From Bradyrhizobium sediminis (GTDB taxonomy: Bacteria > Pseudomonadota > Alphaproteobacteria > Rhizobiales > Xanthobacteraceae): 64,000 nt of DNA. The stretch lies in assembly GCF_018736085.1 (NCBI RefSeq), contig NZ_CP076134.1, forward strand, positions 3,544,501-3,608,500, read 5' to 3'. Made by a program: the position numbers and the translations under genes. Below, piece by piece: positions 28,981 to 38,950 of the stretch (its first letter is position 1; each line of letters opens with the position of its first letter). The notes under the pieces were generated by a model that saw only the letters and a list, made by a program, of their open reading frames with translations, had not been told where the DNA came from and did no database searches.

Positions 28981-29649
28981 TTGAGCGGAGCGGATTGGAC
29001 ACCAGCCTGGCTCTGGCTGGCTGTCATCGCGAGCGGCCTCTACCACGGAGTAAATCCAGGAATGGGATGGCCGCTCGCCGTTTCGGCCGGATTGATGGAA
29101 AGGAGTTCGCGTGCGCTGGTGGCAGCGCTTTGGCCGCTGACGGCCGGCCATCTGCTCGCGATGCTCCTGGTGCTCTTTCCCTTCGCGCTGCTGGTCGCTC
29201 TCGTCGAATGGCAACGCCAGATACAGATCGGCGCCAGCCTCCTGGTCATCGGGTTCGGTATCTTCCGGCTTGCCAGCCGGCGCCATCCCCGCGCATTGGC
29301 ACGGATACCGCCGACGCAATTGGGGCTTTGGTCCTTCGCCGTGGCCATCGCTCATGGCGCCGGACTGATGCTGGTGCCGATCTATCTCGGGCTCTGCCGG
29401 GAAGCCGACCTCGACCAGGCTCACGCGGCCGCCGGGACCCTCATCAACGCCAATCTCGGCATGGCCGTGCTGGTCTCCATCGTCCACGCCACCGCGATGA
29501 TCGCGGCCGGAGGCTGTACGGCGTGGCTGGTTTACCGCTATCTCGGCCTGAAATTCATATCGCGAAGCTGGTTCAATCTGGATACGTCCTGGGCCGTCAG
29601 TCTCATTCTGGTGGGCGCTATCGCACTGGCGCTCGTCCTCGCGAGCTAA
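28981..29649 (+). CDS. polytopic membrane protein coupled to the SBP56 gene
   Basis: A 222-residue membrane protein with about six helices, starting with TTG two bases after the SBP56 stop, so it is translationally coupled. Conserved-looking histidines sit in helices: GLYHGVNPGMGW, AIAHGAGLML and SIVHATAM, which could bind a metal or carry a substrate. The pattern recalls small NicO/HupE-like transporters, but I cannot place it in a family. Likely a membrane partner or transporter for the SBP56 protein. Confidence 0.7.
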   Translation: MSGADWTPAWLWLAVIASGLYHGVNPGMGWPLAVSAGLMERSSRALVAALWPLTAGHLLAMLLVLFPFALLVALVEWQRQIQIGASLLVIGFGIFRLASRRHPRALARIPPTQLGLWSFAVAIAHGAGLMLVPIYLGLCREADLDQAHAAAGTLINANLGMAVLVSIVHATAMIAAGGCTAWLVYRYLGLKFISRSWFNLDTSWAVSLILVGAIALALVLAS

Positions 29650-29690
29650 CGCCGAACCCACGCGCAGCATCACCGCCTCTCGTCGCCGGT

Positions 29691-29896
29691 TGCATGCGCG
29701 GACTCGAAGGAAAAGCTCGTGAAAGACTTCGTGCGGCGTAGGAAAAAGGTGATGAATCTCGATCGCTTCGATCTTGTCTGATCTCGGCGGGAAGGTCTTC
29801 GAGGACGCAGCCGCGTCCGCTGCGTAAGAAGAGCTGAGCTGACGTCACCACGTCACGATCAAGATGCCCGGCGAGCGATCGCCGGGCATCCTGTTC
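29691..29896 (+). pseudogene. direct repeat copy B: remnant of a katG 3' end with terminator
   Basis: This segment repeats the end of katG (copy A at 26451-26658). It has substitutions and a compensating small deletion and insertion in the coding part that spoil the Trp-Asn-Lys region and create an in-frame TAG. The trailer and terminator are still recognisable. No katG body precedes it, only the end of the membrane protein gene, so it is a non-functional fragment left by recombination. Confidence 0.85.
29863..29895 (+). terminator. duplicated rho-independent terminator
   Basis: Hairpin GATGCCCGGCGA-GCGA-TCGCCGGGCATC followed by CTGTTCTT. It is the counterpart of the katG terminator and now ends the transcript of the SBP56 islet, facing the DUF11 gene. 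Confidence 0.75.
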
Positions 29897-29911
29897 TTGC
29901 AGACCGCGCGG

Positions 29912-32900
29912 TCAGCGGTGGGTTGGCTCCCTTATCAGTATCGGCCGGCAGTTCGGCGGCGTTCCCGTCGTACCGCTTGGGCATTGGCGCTCGATCCGCC
30001 GGCAGTTCGGCGGTGTGCCGACCATGCCGGGCGGACAGCGGCGCTCAATCGCGCGGCAATTCGGCGGCGTGCCGACCATTCCGGACGGACACCGGCGCTC
30101 GATCGCGCGGCAGTTCGGCGGCGTGCCGACCATTCCGGTCGGACACCGGCGCTCGATCGCGCGGCAGTTCGGCGGCGTGCCGATCATTCCCTGCGGGCAG
30201 ACGCGCGGCGGAGGCTCGTCGCGACCGCAACGCTTGCCGGTCCAGGGCTGTCCGGGCGGGCAGCACATCCCGGCGATCGGCGTCGGAGTCCAGCCGGGCT
30301 GGCATCGCCCGGAGGGAGGAGGCTCGTCGCGACCGCAGCGCTTGCCAGTCCAGGGTTGTCCAGGCGGGCAGCACATCCCGGCGATCGGAGTCGGAGTCCA
30401 CCCCTCCCTGCACAGGGTCGGCGGCGGCGGCAGCGGCCGCTGACCGCATTGCCGACCGGTCCAGGGTTGACCGGGCGGGCAGCAGACACCGGGCACCGGG
30501 GCGATCGTCCAGCCGGCCGGACAGGTCGGTTGCCGCGGCTCGCACGTCGAGCCCTTGGCGACGAAACCTGGCGGACACGTCGTCGGCGAAGGCGGCGGCG
30601 GTGGTGGTGGCGGCGGCGGCGCCGGGGCGATGATCAGTAGCGGGCAGATGTCCGGCGGCAGGTTCAGCGTCGCCGAAGCCTGGTCATCGCCAGCGTTGCT
30701 GTTCTGTACGCTCCCGCCGGCCGCGACGGTAATCCGGGACTCGTTCGTCACCTGGCAGCCCGGGACGTGGGCGGCCGCCGGCAGCGGCATCCGAACATGC
30801 ACCTGCATGTGCACGACACCGCCCGGCGGTATGTTCACGCCGGGCAGCGTGCAGGTATAGGTCGGCGGCCCGCCGCCGCAAATCCACGGCGGTGAGAAGG
30901 TCGCCATCGTTCCAGCCGGCACCGTATCGGTCACGGTGATGTTCCCGGCGTAGGCGCCCGGGCCCTCGTTGTGAACGATCACGACGAAGCTGCAGTCGGC
31001 CATGCCGCCGACGGCGGTGCAGACCGATCCCGTCTTCTCCATGCGCAGGTTGGTTCCTCCGCAGTTCGGGCCGGGCACGGCCATGCTGTCGTTGTCGGCA
31101 TCGTCTCCCGGGTTGATGTCGCCGCCGCCGGGCGGCCACACCAGATTTGCGTTGTTGTTGATCGAACACCCCGGGAAGTTGGCCGGCAGGTGCACCGAGA
31201 TCAGCAGGTCGATGCTGTCGCCTGGATGCAGCAGCACCGGGGGATGCGTACAGGTTACCCCCCCGGGGCCGGCCGGCACGCAGGCCCATGGCGGCAGGCC
31301 ATGCACGGCGCCGGGCGGCACCCCCGCCACGGCATCATGAACCGTGACGGGACCGAAATAGTCGCCCGGGCCGGTGTTGGTGACGCGGACCGTGAACAGG
31401 CACCAGAAGCCGCCCCCGAAGTGCACGCACGAGTCCGAGTGCGCGCTCTTGTTCAGTCTCAGATTGGTAGGCGGTGGCGGCGGCGGCGGAATCCAATCCG
31501 GCGGCAGCACCGGCCAATAGGCCGCGCCGCCCCAGAAGCCGAACATGCCGAGGTCGCCTACGCCTTCGGGGAGACCGGCCGCGCGCTCGCAGGGCTGCCA
31601 GATCTCGACATCGCCGATATGGCCGGCGCGCTCGGGATCGCCGAACACACCATCATAATCGGCGAAATAGCTGGCGGCGGGCGGCGCGTTCTGCGGCCGC
31701 ACCAGCGTGACGGAATTGCCCTGCAATCCGTGCACCTCGAGCGGAGCACCGAGCGTCGGATTGTTGCGTAGATTGTCGCCGGTCGACCACACGAACGACG
31801 AACAACTTGCCCGGCGCACGGCGCCGGATGGATCGTGACCATAGCCGAGCGCGACGCCACCGGTCGCGTTGCGAAACGGTTCGGGGAAGCCAATCGCATA
31901 TTCTTCCGGTACCGGCACCCAGTAGCCCGGCGTCGCCGGATTATCCGGCACTTCGCGGCGAAAACGCTTGACGTCGGTCTGCTGGGTCCGTTCGGCGAAT
32001 ACCGAATAATTGTAGCTGCCGCGCGGCGCGCCGCGCAGCGCGACGAGAAGCCGGCCCTCACCGTCGAAAGCGAGATCTGTGATCAGCGCGCCAGGCGGCA
32101 CGCCGGGCACGCTGAACTCCCATCGCGCGTCGTTGGCGAACCCGCCCTCGAGGCGGATACCGATCGACCAGATTTCGGAGCCTTCGGCGACCGCGTAGTA
32201 CAACCGGCCAGCGAACACCGCCATGCCGTAGACCATGCGCTGGCGCTGCGTGAATCCCCAAGTCGCGGTGTCCTCGCTGTTGAACGCGGGGCTCTGGATC
32301 ATCATCCGCTTGCCATCGTCCGGCACCGGCGCGAGGCCGCGCCCGGGCCGCCCGGCCAGGCCGTGATCGAAGCTGTCGATCAGCGTGCCATCGACGTCAA
32401 TCCGGTGGATAAGGCCGCTGTCGAGATCCGATGCGAAGAACTGGTGTGTGGCCGGGTCGTAGACGACGTCGCCGAGCCCCGGTCCGGAATTGTCGAGGTT
32501 GGCGAACAGCGACGCGGCGCCGGTCTGGCCGTCTATGCGATAGATGCTTCCCGGCCCGCCGCCGAGCGCGGTGCCGAACTGGCCGACCATCCACTGCGCG
32601 GCGGGACCGCCGGTGCGAATACGCTGCGGCTGTCCATCCGGTCCTGTTCTCACGATCTGGATGCCGAAGGCGGAGGTGGCGCCGAGATAGATGTCGGGTA
32701 CGGCTTGCGGCGTGCCGGGTGCGACACTCAAGGGCGGCGCCAGCGTAATCGCGAACACCTGGCCGATCTGACCGGCCTTGATCTGCATGACCGGTGGGGC
32801 GGGTATCAATTGACCTTGCGGCGGCCCACCCGGCTGCAGTCTCAGCACCTGCATCGCATTGCCGTCGGTATCGATGAAGAAGCGGGCGAGCGGATCGGGC

Positions 32901-33217
32901 GGAGCGGCTGGCAGATCCAGCGCCTTAAATCCGGAAAATCCGGTGACGACGGCATCGCCCGGCATCATCGGACCGCCCTGGGCCACCGCCGGAGCGGACG
33001 ATAGAGATAGAGACGTCGCGAGCAGAGCAACGCCGATCAGTCCGGAGACGACCCCGCCGACGTCGCGAATGGCGCTATGGCTGCGAGATTCGAAACGGCG
33101 GGCATGTCCGCGAGACAGGCCGTCGCGACCGATCGGCATCCAAATTTGCCACCTTGATGGAGAGCCTTGCGCCGCCCACTTCGTAGGAGCGCTGAACGTT
33201 GTGATGTGTGGCAACAT
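29912..33217 (-). CDS. large secreted protein: propeller-like domain, DUF11 repeats, Cys-rich tandem repeats
   Basis: A protein of about 1,101 residues. A signal-like stretch ends SAPAVAQG near residue 81. Next come about 500 residues that look like a beta-propeller (for example YDPATHQFFASDLDSGLIHRI). Two DUF11-type domains follow, starting NLRLNKSAHS and NLRMEKTGSV, then a poly-proline linker. The end has Cys-rich units: about three of the GWTPTPIAGMCCPPGQPWTG type (36-residue period) and five 18-residue units of the type CPTGMVGTPPNCRAIERR. It is likely exported to the surface. Start 33217 has the best ribosome site (GGAGGAG, seven bases) and fits the promoter. 33139 is an alternative with better codon use. 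Function unknown. Confidence 0.75.
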   Translation of the reverse strand: MLPHITTFSAPTKWAAQGSPSRWQIWMPIGRDGLSRGHARRFESRSHSAIRDVGGVVSGLIGVALLATSLSLSSAPAVAQGGPMMPGDAVVTGFSGFKALDLPAAPPDPLARFFIDTDGNAMQVLRLQPGGPPQGQLIPAPPVMQIKAGQIGQVFAITLAPPLSVAPGTPQAVPDIYLGATSAFGIQIVRTGPDGQPQRIRTGGPAAQWMVGQFGTALGGGPGSIYRIDGQTGAASLFANLDNSGPGLGDVVYDPATHQFFASDLDSGLIHRIDVDGTLIDSFDHGLAGRPGRGLAPVPDDGKRMMIQSPAFNSEDTATWGFTQRQRMVYGMAVFAGRLYYAVAEGSEIWSIGIRLEGGFANDARWEFSVPGVPPGALITDLAFDGEGRLLVALRGAPRGSYNYSVFAERTQQTDVKRFRREVPDNPATPGYWVPVPEEYAIGFPEPFRNATGGVALGYGHDPSGAVRRASCSSFVWSTGDNLRNNPTLGAPLEVHGLQGNSVTLVRPQNAPPAASYFADYDGVFGDPERAGHIGDVEIWQPCERAAGLPEGVGDLGMFGFWGGAAYWPVLPPDWIPPPPPPPTNLRLNKSAHSDSCVHFGGGFWCLFTVRVTNTGPGDYFGPVTVHDAVAGVPPGAVHGLPPWACVPAGPGGVTCTHPPVLLHPGDSIDLLISVHLPANFPGCSINNNANLVWPPGGGDINPGDDADNDSMAVPGPNCGGTNLRMEKTGSVCTAVGGMADCSFVVIVHNEGPGAYAGNITVTDTVPAGTMATFSPPWICGGGPPTYTCTLPGVNIPPGGVVHMQVHVRMPLPAAAHVPGCQVTNESRITVAAGGSVQNSNAGDDQASATLNLPPDICPLLIIAPAPPPPPPPPPPSPTTCPPGFVAKGSTCEPRQPTCPAGWTIAPVPGVCCPPGQPWTGRQCGQRPLPPPPTLCREGWTPTPIAGMCCPPGQPWTGKRCGRDEPPPSGRCQPGWTPTPIAGMCCPPGQPWTGKRCGRDEPPPRVCPQGMIGTPPNCRAIERRCPTGMVGTPPNCRAIERRCPSGMVGTPPNCRAIERRCPPGMVGTPPNCRRIERQCPSGTTGTPPNCRPILIREPTHR
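29930..30199 (-). repeat. tandem repeat, five 54-base units in the DUF11 gene
   Basis: Five consecutive 54-base units (29930-29983, 29984-30037, 30038-30091, 30092-30145, 30146-30199) encode 18-residue CPxGMVGTPPNCRAIERR-type units. The inner three are nearly identical in DNA. Just before them in the protein (about 30209-30424) lies a second repeat of 108-base period with two close copies. Confidence 0.9.
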
Positions 33218-33282
33218 GGGTTGGCTCCTCCACGGCACGCAACATTTGTTTAATACTTTCCTCCCGGATTTCCCGTTGCGCG

Positions 33283-33296
33283 TTGATCTAGCGCAA
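33283..33296 (-). promoter_or_regulatory. FixK/FNR-type site before the DUF11 gene
   Basis: TTGATCTAGCGCAA, which on the minus strand reads TTGCGCTAGATCAA and matches the FixK-type consensus TTG(A/C)-N6-(T/G)CAA. A TATTAA at 33255-33250 could be the -10 element, giving an activator spacing near -41 to -46 and a start of transcription just before the ribosome site at 33231-33225. The roughly 300-base gap (33218-33516) holds no other feature that I can see. Confidence 0.6.
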
Positions 33297-33516
33297 CCCG
33301 ATCACGCGTCTTCCCAGAAATGAGTGGAGTTCATTGCCAATTTCGGACATCGAAAGGACAGGCGAATGTCCGCGCTGGAGGCAACTGCGAAAATATTAGT
33401 TCAAATAACGCCGCTTCCGCCCATGACTGATACCCGACATCAGCCTGGAGAGCCGCAGTGCGTCGACTGTCCGGCGCATGCGGTGTGGCCGTCGATGTGC
33501 CCTGCCCGTCTTCGCC

Positions 33517-34311
33517 TCAGCTCTTTCCCTTGACGCGAAAGATCACCGGCAGCGTAAAATTCAAACCCTCGTCGGCGACCAGCGGCGGGGGCTGCGGGAC
33601 GGGATCGGAACGCTTCACCATCGCGAGCGCGGCCTCGTCGAACGCCGCATCGCCCGATCCCTTGACGATGCTGGCCGAGAGCACGTGGCCCATGCGATCG
33701 AGCGCGAAGCTGACCAGTATCTCGGCACTCTTCTGCGGACGCTCCGCCGGATAACGCTTGTGCTTGTCGAGATGCGCCACCAGCTCTTTCTGCCAGGTCG
33801 CGCGCACCCGGCGGGCAGTCTCGCCGCTGCCGATCGCGGGCGCGACCGAGCGCGGTCCTTCCGGGATCGCTTCGGAGCTGGGCGTCGCAGTCGCCTCGGC
33901 GGCCACCGACTCGGTCGAGGCCGAGGTCTGCACCGCGGCGATCTTCGGATCTTCTTCCTTGGGCCTGTTCGACTCGTTCGGCGCCACCACGCGATCGGGA
34001 TCGTCGGTCTCGGTCGGCGTGTCCTTCGGCAGCTCGCTCTCCTTGAGCTCGGCCTTCTGGTCGGCCAGCGCCGGCGAAGCGACCGACGCGTCGGTATCCG
34101 GCCCTGGCGGCAGGTCGGTGGCCTCCCGGCGCAACGACGCGAATTCGAGGCCGACCTCGATCGCATTGGCGCCGAGTTCATTTTCGGCTTCCGCTTCCTG
34201 CAGGTGCGCGATCGCCAGCGCGCCGCAGCCGAGATGAAGCACGAGCGCGCCGATCGCGGCCAGGATCCAGAGCCGGCGGGATGGTCTTGGTTCGATTTCG
34301 AGGCCGGACAT
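33517..34311 (-). CDS. tonB: TonB-like energy transducer
   Basis: A 264-residue protein with one N-terminal membrane helix (RLWILAAIGALVLHLGCGAL), an acidic and proline-rich periplasmic linker, and a C-terminal TonB domain with HKRYPAERPQKSAEILVSF and VVKGSGDAAFDEAALAMVKR-like elements (read here as SIVKGSGDAAFDEAAL). It passes the proton-motive force from ExbB/ExbD to outer-membrane receptors. It is the last gene of the receptor-piuC-exbB-exbD-tonB unit, 18 bases after exbD. Confidence 0.88.
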   Translation of the reverse strand: MSGLEIEPRPSRRLWILAAIGALVLHLGCGALAIAHLQEAEAENELGANAIEVGLEFASLRREATDLPPGPDTDASVASPALADQKAELKESELPKDTPTETDDPDRVVAPNESNRPKEEDPKIAAVQTSASTESVAAEATATPSSEAIPEGPRSVAPAIGSGETARRVRATWQKELVAHLDKHKRYPAERPQKSAEILVSFALDRMGHVLSASIVKGSGDAAFDEAALAMVKRSDPVPQPPPLVADEGLNFTLPVIFRVKGKS

Positions 34312-34329
34312 CGCGACGTCGTCCCCGGC

Positions 34330-34803
34330 TCAGGGTTTCGGGTTGTCGGAAGCTGAAGGCGGAATGGCGTTGGCGGGAACGCCTTCCAGCGCCACCAGCT
34401 TGATCTTCGAGTATCCGCCGGCGCGCAGGATTTCCAGCACGTCCATCAGCTCGCCATAGGGCACCGCACGGTCGGCGCGCAGGAAGATGAAGCGCTCCTT
34501 GCTGGCATCCGCCATCGCATCGAGCGAATGCACCAGATCGACCCGCCTGACCAGGGTTTCGCCGATCGCCACCGCGAGATCGGGCTTGATGCTGACATAG
34601 GTCGGCTTGTCCGGCTTCTTCTGCGGGGTTGCGGTCGACGACGGCAAATCGATCGGCAGGTCGACGGTCGACAGCGGCGCTGCCACCATGAAGATGATCA
34701 GGAGAACCAGGATGACGTCGATGAACGGCGTGACGTTGATCTCGTGCGATTCCGCGAAATCGCTGTCGTCGTCGACGTCATGTTCTGCGACCGAGGCGCC
34801 CAT
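34330..34803 (-). CDS. exbD: ExbD biopolymer transport protein
   Basis: A 157-residue protein with a cytoplasmic N-terminus, a single helix starting INVTPFIDVILVLLIIFMVA that carries the essential Asp, and a periplasmic domain. The length fits the family. It starts three bases after the exbB stop. It works with ExbB as the proton channel for TonB. Confidence 0.93.
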   Translation of the reverse strand: MGASVAEHDVDDDSDFAESHEINVTPFIDVILVLLIIFMVAAPLSTVDLPIDLPSSTATPQKKPDKPTYVSIKPDLAVAIGETLVRRVDLVHSLDAMADASKERFIFLRADRAVPYGELMDVLEILRAGGYSKIKLVALEGVPANAIPPSASDNPKP

Positions 34804-34806
34804 CGC

Positions 34807-35709
34807 CTACTCCGCCGCGCGCGCATGCGCGCCACCGACATGGGTGCGGTCGAGATCGCGCGACAGCAACCGGCCGGCAGCGCCAGACGCCCGGCCGACC
34901 AGTTCGAGGTAGCCTTTGGTCACGCGCGCGAAATGATTGTAGATGATCACGGCGGGAATCGCGGCGACCAGGCCGAGCGCAGTGGCCAGCAGCGCTTCGG
35001 CGATACCGGGCGCGACCACGGCGAGATTGGTGGTCTGCGATTTCGAGATGCCGATGAAGCTGTTCATGATGCCCCACACCGTGCCGAACAGCCCGACAAA
35101 GGGCGAGGTCGCGCCGATGGTCGCGAGCAGTCCCATGCCGAGCCTGATCCGGCGCGCTTCGGCGCGCACGATCTCGGCGAAGCTCGAGGCGGCCCGCTCC
35201 TTGATGCCGGCGTCGCTGGAAATTCCCGCCGACAACCGCGCCTCGCGCATCGCGGCCGCGAGCAGCGACGACAACACGCTGTCCTTGGCGCCGAGCGCAA
35301 ACTGCGCTTCCGCCAGCGACCGCGCCTCTCCGATCTTGCCCAGTGCCGCGCGCAAGCGCCGCTGCACGACGGAGAGCTCCACCATTTTCGCGATAAAGAT
35401 GGTCCAGGTCACCAGCGAGGCAAAGGCGAGCCCGATCATCACGGCCTTGACCAGCACATCCGCCGACTGGAACATCGACCACGGCGACAGCTCGCGCGGC
35501 ACCGCGGGCGTCGATCTCAGCGATCTGCCCTCGGCGGAAGTCGCGGTGGCGTCGGCCGCCGCTGGCGCCTGCACCGGCGCCGCCGGCGCTTGCGAAAGCG
35601 CGGGAGCCGGCTGAGCGGAAGGCGCCGCCTTCTGCTGCGCCAACAATGGCGACGGCAGCGACAACGCAAGTATCACGGCAAATGCGGTTCGGAACGGTGA
35701 CATCTTCAT
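34807..35709 (-). CDS. exbB: ExbB/TolQ-type proton channel protein with long N-terminal extension
   Basis: A 300-residue protein. Residues 1-24 form a signal-like sequence ([20 protein letters not shown]), followed by about 45 Ala/Pro-rich residues and then the usual ExbB core with three helices ([68 protein letters not shown]). The N-terminal extension is that of the long ExbB form found in Bradyrhizobium and relatives. It overlaps the dioxygenase gene by four bases. Confidence 0.92.
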   Translation of the reverse strand: MKMSPFRTAFAVILALSLPSPLLAQQKAAPSAQPAPALSQAPAAPVQAPAAADATATSAEGRSLRSTPAVPRELSPWSMFQSADVLVKAVMIGLAFASLVTWTIFIAKMVELSVVQRRLRAALGKIGEARSLAEAQFALGAKDSVLSSLLAAAMREARLSAGISSDAGIKERAASSFAEIVRAEARRIRLGMGLLATIGATSPFVGLFGTVWGIMNSFIGISKSQTTNLAVVAPGIAEALLATALGLVAAIPAVIIYNHFARVTKGYLELVGRASGAAGRLLSRDLDRTHVGGAHARAAE

Positions 35710-36395
35710 ACTTCGGCCCAGCGGCGGATCAGGTTGTGATAAATACCGGTCAATTTGACCGTTTCGGGGTCATCTCGCCCAAGCCGCTCCACCAGGGCCT
35801 GAATCGCCGTGTCGAGATCGAAGATCAGGCTGCGGGCGTGGGCATCTCGTATCATGCTCTGCAGCCAGAAAAAAGACGCAACCCGCCTGCCCCGCGTCAC
35901 CGGGGTGACCATGTGCAGGCTGGAGGCGGGATAAAGCACGAGATCGCCGGCCGGCAGCTTGACCTCGTGGGAACCGTAGAGGTCCTCTACCACCAGTTCG
36001 CCGCCGTCATATTCCTCCGGTTCGGACAGAAACAGCGTCACCGACAGATCGGTCCGGATCCGCACCCCTGTCAGATGATCGCCGCGCACCGCATTGTCGA
36101 CATGGATGCCGAAATGATGCCCCTCGGCGGCGCCGTAACGATTGAACAGTGGCGGAAAGATCTGCAACGGGATCGCCGCCGAGATGAACCGCGGGTTGGC
36201 CGTCAGCGCGGAAACGATCTGGTTGCCGAGTCTGCGCGCTACCTCGCTGTCCGGCGGCAGCTGCTCGTTGCGTTTGACCATCGCCGATTGCGCGCCCGCG
36301 GTGGAACGGCCGTCTTCCCAGGCGGACGCGTCCATGATGCGGCGGAACTCCGCCACGTCGTCCTTGCTCAAGACCTCGGGGACACAGATCAGCAC
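35706..36395 (-). CDS. PiuC/PKHD-type Fe(II)/2-oxoglutarate dioxygenase
   Basis: A 229-residue protein. Iron ligands are expected in [13 protein letters not shown] (His-x-Asp) and the distal His in [12 protein letters not shown], with Arg for 2-oxoglutarate binding just after (GRRVASFFW). It matches PiuC proteins, which are usually encoded beside catecholate receptors of the PiuA/Fiu group as here. It may modify a siderophore, but the substrate is not known. Only two bases separate it from the receptor gene and it overlaps exbB by four. Confidence 0.88.
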   Translation of the reverse strand: MLICVPEVLSKDDVAEFRRIMDASAWEDGRSTAGAQSAMVKRNEQLPPDSEVARRLGNQIVSALTANPRFISAAIPLQIFPPLFNRYGAAEGHHFGIHVDNAVRGDHLTGVRIRTDLSVTLFLSEPEEYDGGELVVEDLYGSHEVKLPAGDLVLYPASSLHMVTPVTRGRRVASFFWLQSMIRDAHARSLIFDLDTAIQALVERLGRDDPETVKLTGIYHNLIRRWAEV

Positions 36396-36397
36396 GT

Positions 36398-38848
36398 TCA
36401 GAACTTCGCCGAGGTGACGAGGTAGAACGCCCGCCCCGGCGCGACCGCGACGAACGGCGTCGCACTGCGGTAGAGCGTGTCGTAGTAGAGCTTGTTGGTC
36501 AGGTTCTGCGCGTAGAGCTTCACGGTCCAGTTCTTGTCGATCTTCTTCTCGACGAAAGCATCGAAGCGCCAGTAGCTCGGCAGCTCGGTGCCGGTATTGG
36601 CGCCGAAGGTGCCGCCATAGATCTTCGAGCGGTAGACCGCCTGCCCGCCGAGTTCCCAGTCGCCGTCGAACTTGTATTTGGTCAAGAGGCTGAAGGACTC
36701 ATGGGCGATGTTGGCCATCTGCAGCCCGATGTTGGAAGCGAGCGCACTTTGCGTGACCTTCGACCTCATCAGTACAAAGCCGCCGAAGACGCTCCAGCGG
36801 TCGGTGATGCTGCCGCTGACCTCGAGATCGATACCCTCGACCCGGTAGGCTGCTCCCGACTGCAGAACACCATTGACGGTTTCACGCGCATTGGCCTTGT
36901 CGGTCTGGAATAGGGCGCCCGTCACCAGCAGGTGACGATCGAACAGCTCCCACTTGGTGCCGACCTCGGCGGCCTTGTTGCGCTCAGGCCCAAGGACGAC
37001 GCCTCCCGGGACAGCTCCGCCGTAATCCCCCGCGGTGCCGTCGAGTTCGGAACCGAATGGATTGGTCGAGGTCGCGTAGGCGGCATAGAGGCTTCCGATC
37101 GGCACCGGCTTAAAGACGATGCCGCCGTTGTAATTGATGAAATCCGAGTTGACCGTGCTCGATTTCGCGCTGGTCGACGATCGCAGGTCGTAGCCGTCAT
37201 AACGCACGCCGCCGTTCAGGATGATCCTGTCTTCCCAATTCGCGGTATCGAGTACGTAGAAGGCCTTGCTGTCGACATTGTAGCGGGTCGGATCGCTGCC
37301 CAGCGTCGGGACGGTGGTGAACGGAATGAACGTGTAGCTTGGCGCATAGATCGACTGACCCGGCAAGGCGCCGTTGCTGGTGAATGCGCCGGCACCGAAC
37401 ACCTCCGACGAAAGCCCGGTGTAGCGGCCGATCCCAACACGTTCGTTGGAGACCTCGAGCCCGACCACGGCCGTGTGCTTGACGGCCCCCGTGTTGAACT
37501 TGAACGTGGCGTCTTCCTGGTTCGCCAGGACGTCGACCCACTGGTTGCGGCTCTGCGCGCTCGCGGTGAACGTCCACTTCGTCGGATCGGGATTTGTCGT
37601 CACGGGCGACTGCGGCAGCGTCCCGATATAGGCCAGGAGCGAGTGCTCTGCACGGGTCCGGCTGGTCAGCGTGATGCTATCGGTAACCTTGTACTCACCC
37701 GTCAGCGTACCGAAGTCCTGCCGCGCGGTCTGGAAGTCGCGATTGACAAAGCCGTACCAATTCTGTCGCGGGATGCCGGCCTCGGTGACCGGCACATTGC
37801 CCTGCTTGTAGTAAGGGACGCCGAAGTCCGGCAGGCCGCTGAGGTCGGTGTGGACGTAGTTCGCTGTGATCTTGATATCGTTGGTCGGCGTATACTTGGT
37901 CGAGATGAAACCGCCCCAGCGATCGTCGGTCACATAGTTGCGACCGGCGACGTTGGCATCCTGGAACATGCCGCCGGTGCGCACCGAGAACGTCGGGCTG
38001 ATCACCTGGTTGACGTCGAGCGTGACGCGCTTGGTCCGGTCGGTGCCGAACGTGCTATCGGCGTTGTAGAAGTTGCGATCACCCGCCTGCTTGGTGACGA
38101 TATTGATGGCGCCGCCGGCGGTGCCGCGGCCGGCATAGGCCGAGGCCGGTCCGCGCAGAATCTCGATCTGCTCGGTGAAGAAATTCTCGCGGATGCTGAC
38201 CGCCGGATCGCGGATACCGTCGATGAAGACGTCGTTGCGCACGTCGAAGCCGCGGATGAAGAAGCGGTCACCGAACGCGTTGCCGCCCTCCCCGGACCCC
38301 AGCGTCACGCCGGCGGTGGAGCGACCAACCTCGCGCAGCGAAGTGATGTTCTTGTCCTGGAGTACTTCCTTGCTGAGCACGGTGATGGTCTTTGGCGTGT
38401 TGAGCAGAGGCTCCGGAAACTTGCCGGACGCCTGTACGCGATCCACCTTGTAGGGCGCCGCCGCATCCGCGTAGGGATTGCGATCGGGCGCGAGGCCGCC
38501 GGCATTGGGGAACGGCACCGCCGCGACCTGTGCCGGCTGCGACCGGCGCGCGGCGCGCCGCAGCGCCGTGCGGGCGCGCAGCGCATCCGGCGACGGCTTC
38601 GACGCTGCGGGCCGCGGGCGGGCGACGGGGGCATCGACCGTCACCGGCGGGAGATTCGATTGCTGCGCTTCGGCGCCCGAGAACGAGGCAACCGCGATCA
38701 GGCCGGCGACGGCGGAGACTTTCTTGCCCGAATTGCCGTCGAACGTATCGTTGACCGAATGAACCGTTGCCATCGAACGCAACGACCTCGGTGCTCTTGC
38801 CTGTCCCATTCCAACTTGTCCCTTTGCCCCGAATTTCAATTCGCTCAT
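36398..38848 (-). CDS. TonB-dependent catecholate siderophore receptor (Fiu/PiuA type)
   Basis: An outer-membrane receptor of about 816 residues. A signal-like region ([19 protein letters not shown]) is followed by a TonB-box-like stretch ([10 protein letters not shown]), a plug domain ([15 protein letters not shown] and [19 protein letters not shown]) and a long beta-barrel that ends in Phe (YLVTSAKF). Pairing with the PiuC-type dioxygenase supports the Fiu/PiuA class. The start is uncertain: 38848 (MSELKFG) is used, while 38773 (MATVHSV) would give a more normal signal peptide. It heads the iron operon and lies behind ICE-like repeats. Confidence 0.88.
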   Translation of the reverse strand: MSELKFGAKGQVGMGQARAPRSLRSMATVHSVNDTFDGNSGKKVSAVAGLIAVASFSGAEAQQSNLPPVTVDAPVARPRPAASKPSPDALRARTALRRAARRSQPAQVAAVPFPNAGGLAPDRNPYADAAAPYKVDRVQASGKFPEPLLNTPKTITVLSKEVLQDKNITSLREVGRSTAGVTLGSGEGGNAFGDRFFIRGFDVRNDVFIDGIRDPAVSIRENFFTEQIEILRGPASAYAGRGTAGGAINIVTKQAGDRNFYNADSTFGTDRTKRVTLDVNQVISPTFSVRTGGMFQDANVAGRNYVTDDRWGGFISTKYTPTNDIKITANYVHTDLSGLPDFGVPYYKQGNVPVTEAGIPRQNWYGFVNRDFQTARQDFGTLTGEYKVTDSITLTSRTRAEHSLLAYIGTLPQSPVTTNPDPTKWTFTASAQSRNQWVDVLANQEDATFKFNTGAVKHTAVVGLEVSNERVGIGRYTGLSSEVFGAGAFTSNGALPGQSIYAPSYTFIPFTTVPTLGSDPTRYNVDSKAFYVLDTANWEDRIILNGGVRYDGYDLRSSTSAKSSTVNSDFINYNGGIVFKPVPIGSLYAAYATSTNPFGSELDGTAGDYGGAVPGGVVLGPERNKAAEVGTKWELFDRHLLVTGALFQTDKANARETVNGVLQSGAAYRVEGIDLEVSGSITDRWSVFGGFVLMRSKVTQSALASNIGLQMANIAHESFSLLTKYKFDGDWELGGQAVYRSKIYGGTFGANTGTELPSYWRFDAFVEKKIDKNWTVKLYAQNLTNKLYYDTLYRSATPFVAVAPGRAFYLVTSAKF

Positions 38849-38950
38849 GCGGTTCATTTGCAACGAGCGATGAAGCGTTGGTATCGAGCGATAAATTTCG
38901 GGTCAACGCGATTACGGCGCTTGGATGTTTGAATACATCCAGATCAAAAT

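Noticed and set aside
29930..30424. The regular repeats as a CRISPR array
   Set aside because: Units are 54 and 108 bases with no unique spacers. They are in frame and encode Cys-rich peptide repeats.
36932..38932. A 666-codon open frame opposite the TonB-dependent receptor
   Set aside because: Antisense shadow with low-complexity Arg/Gly/Asp content. The receptor frame has plug, barrel and terminal Phe.
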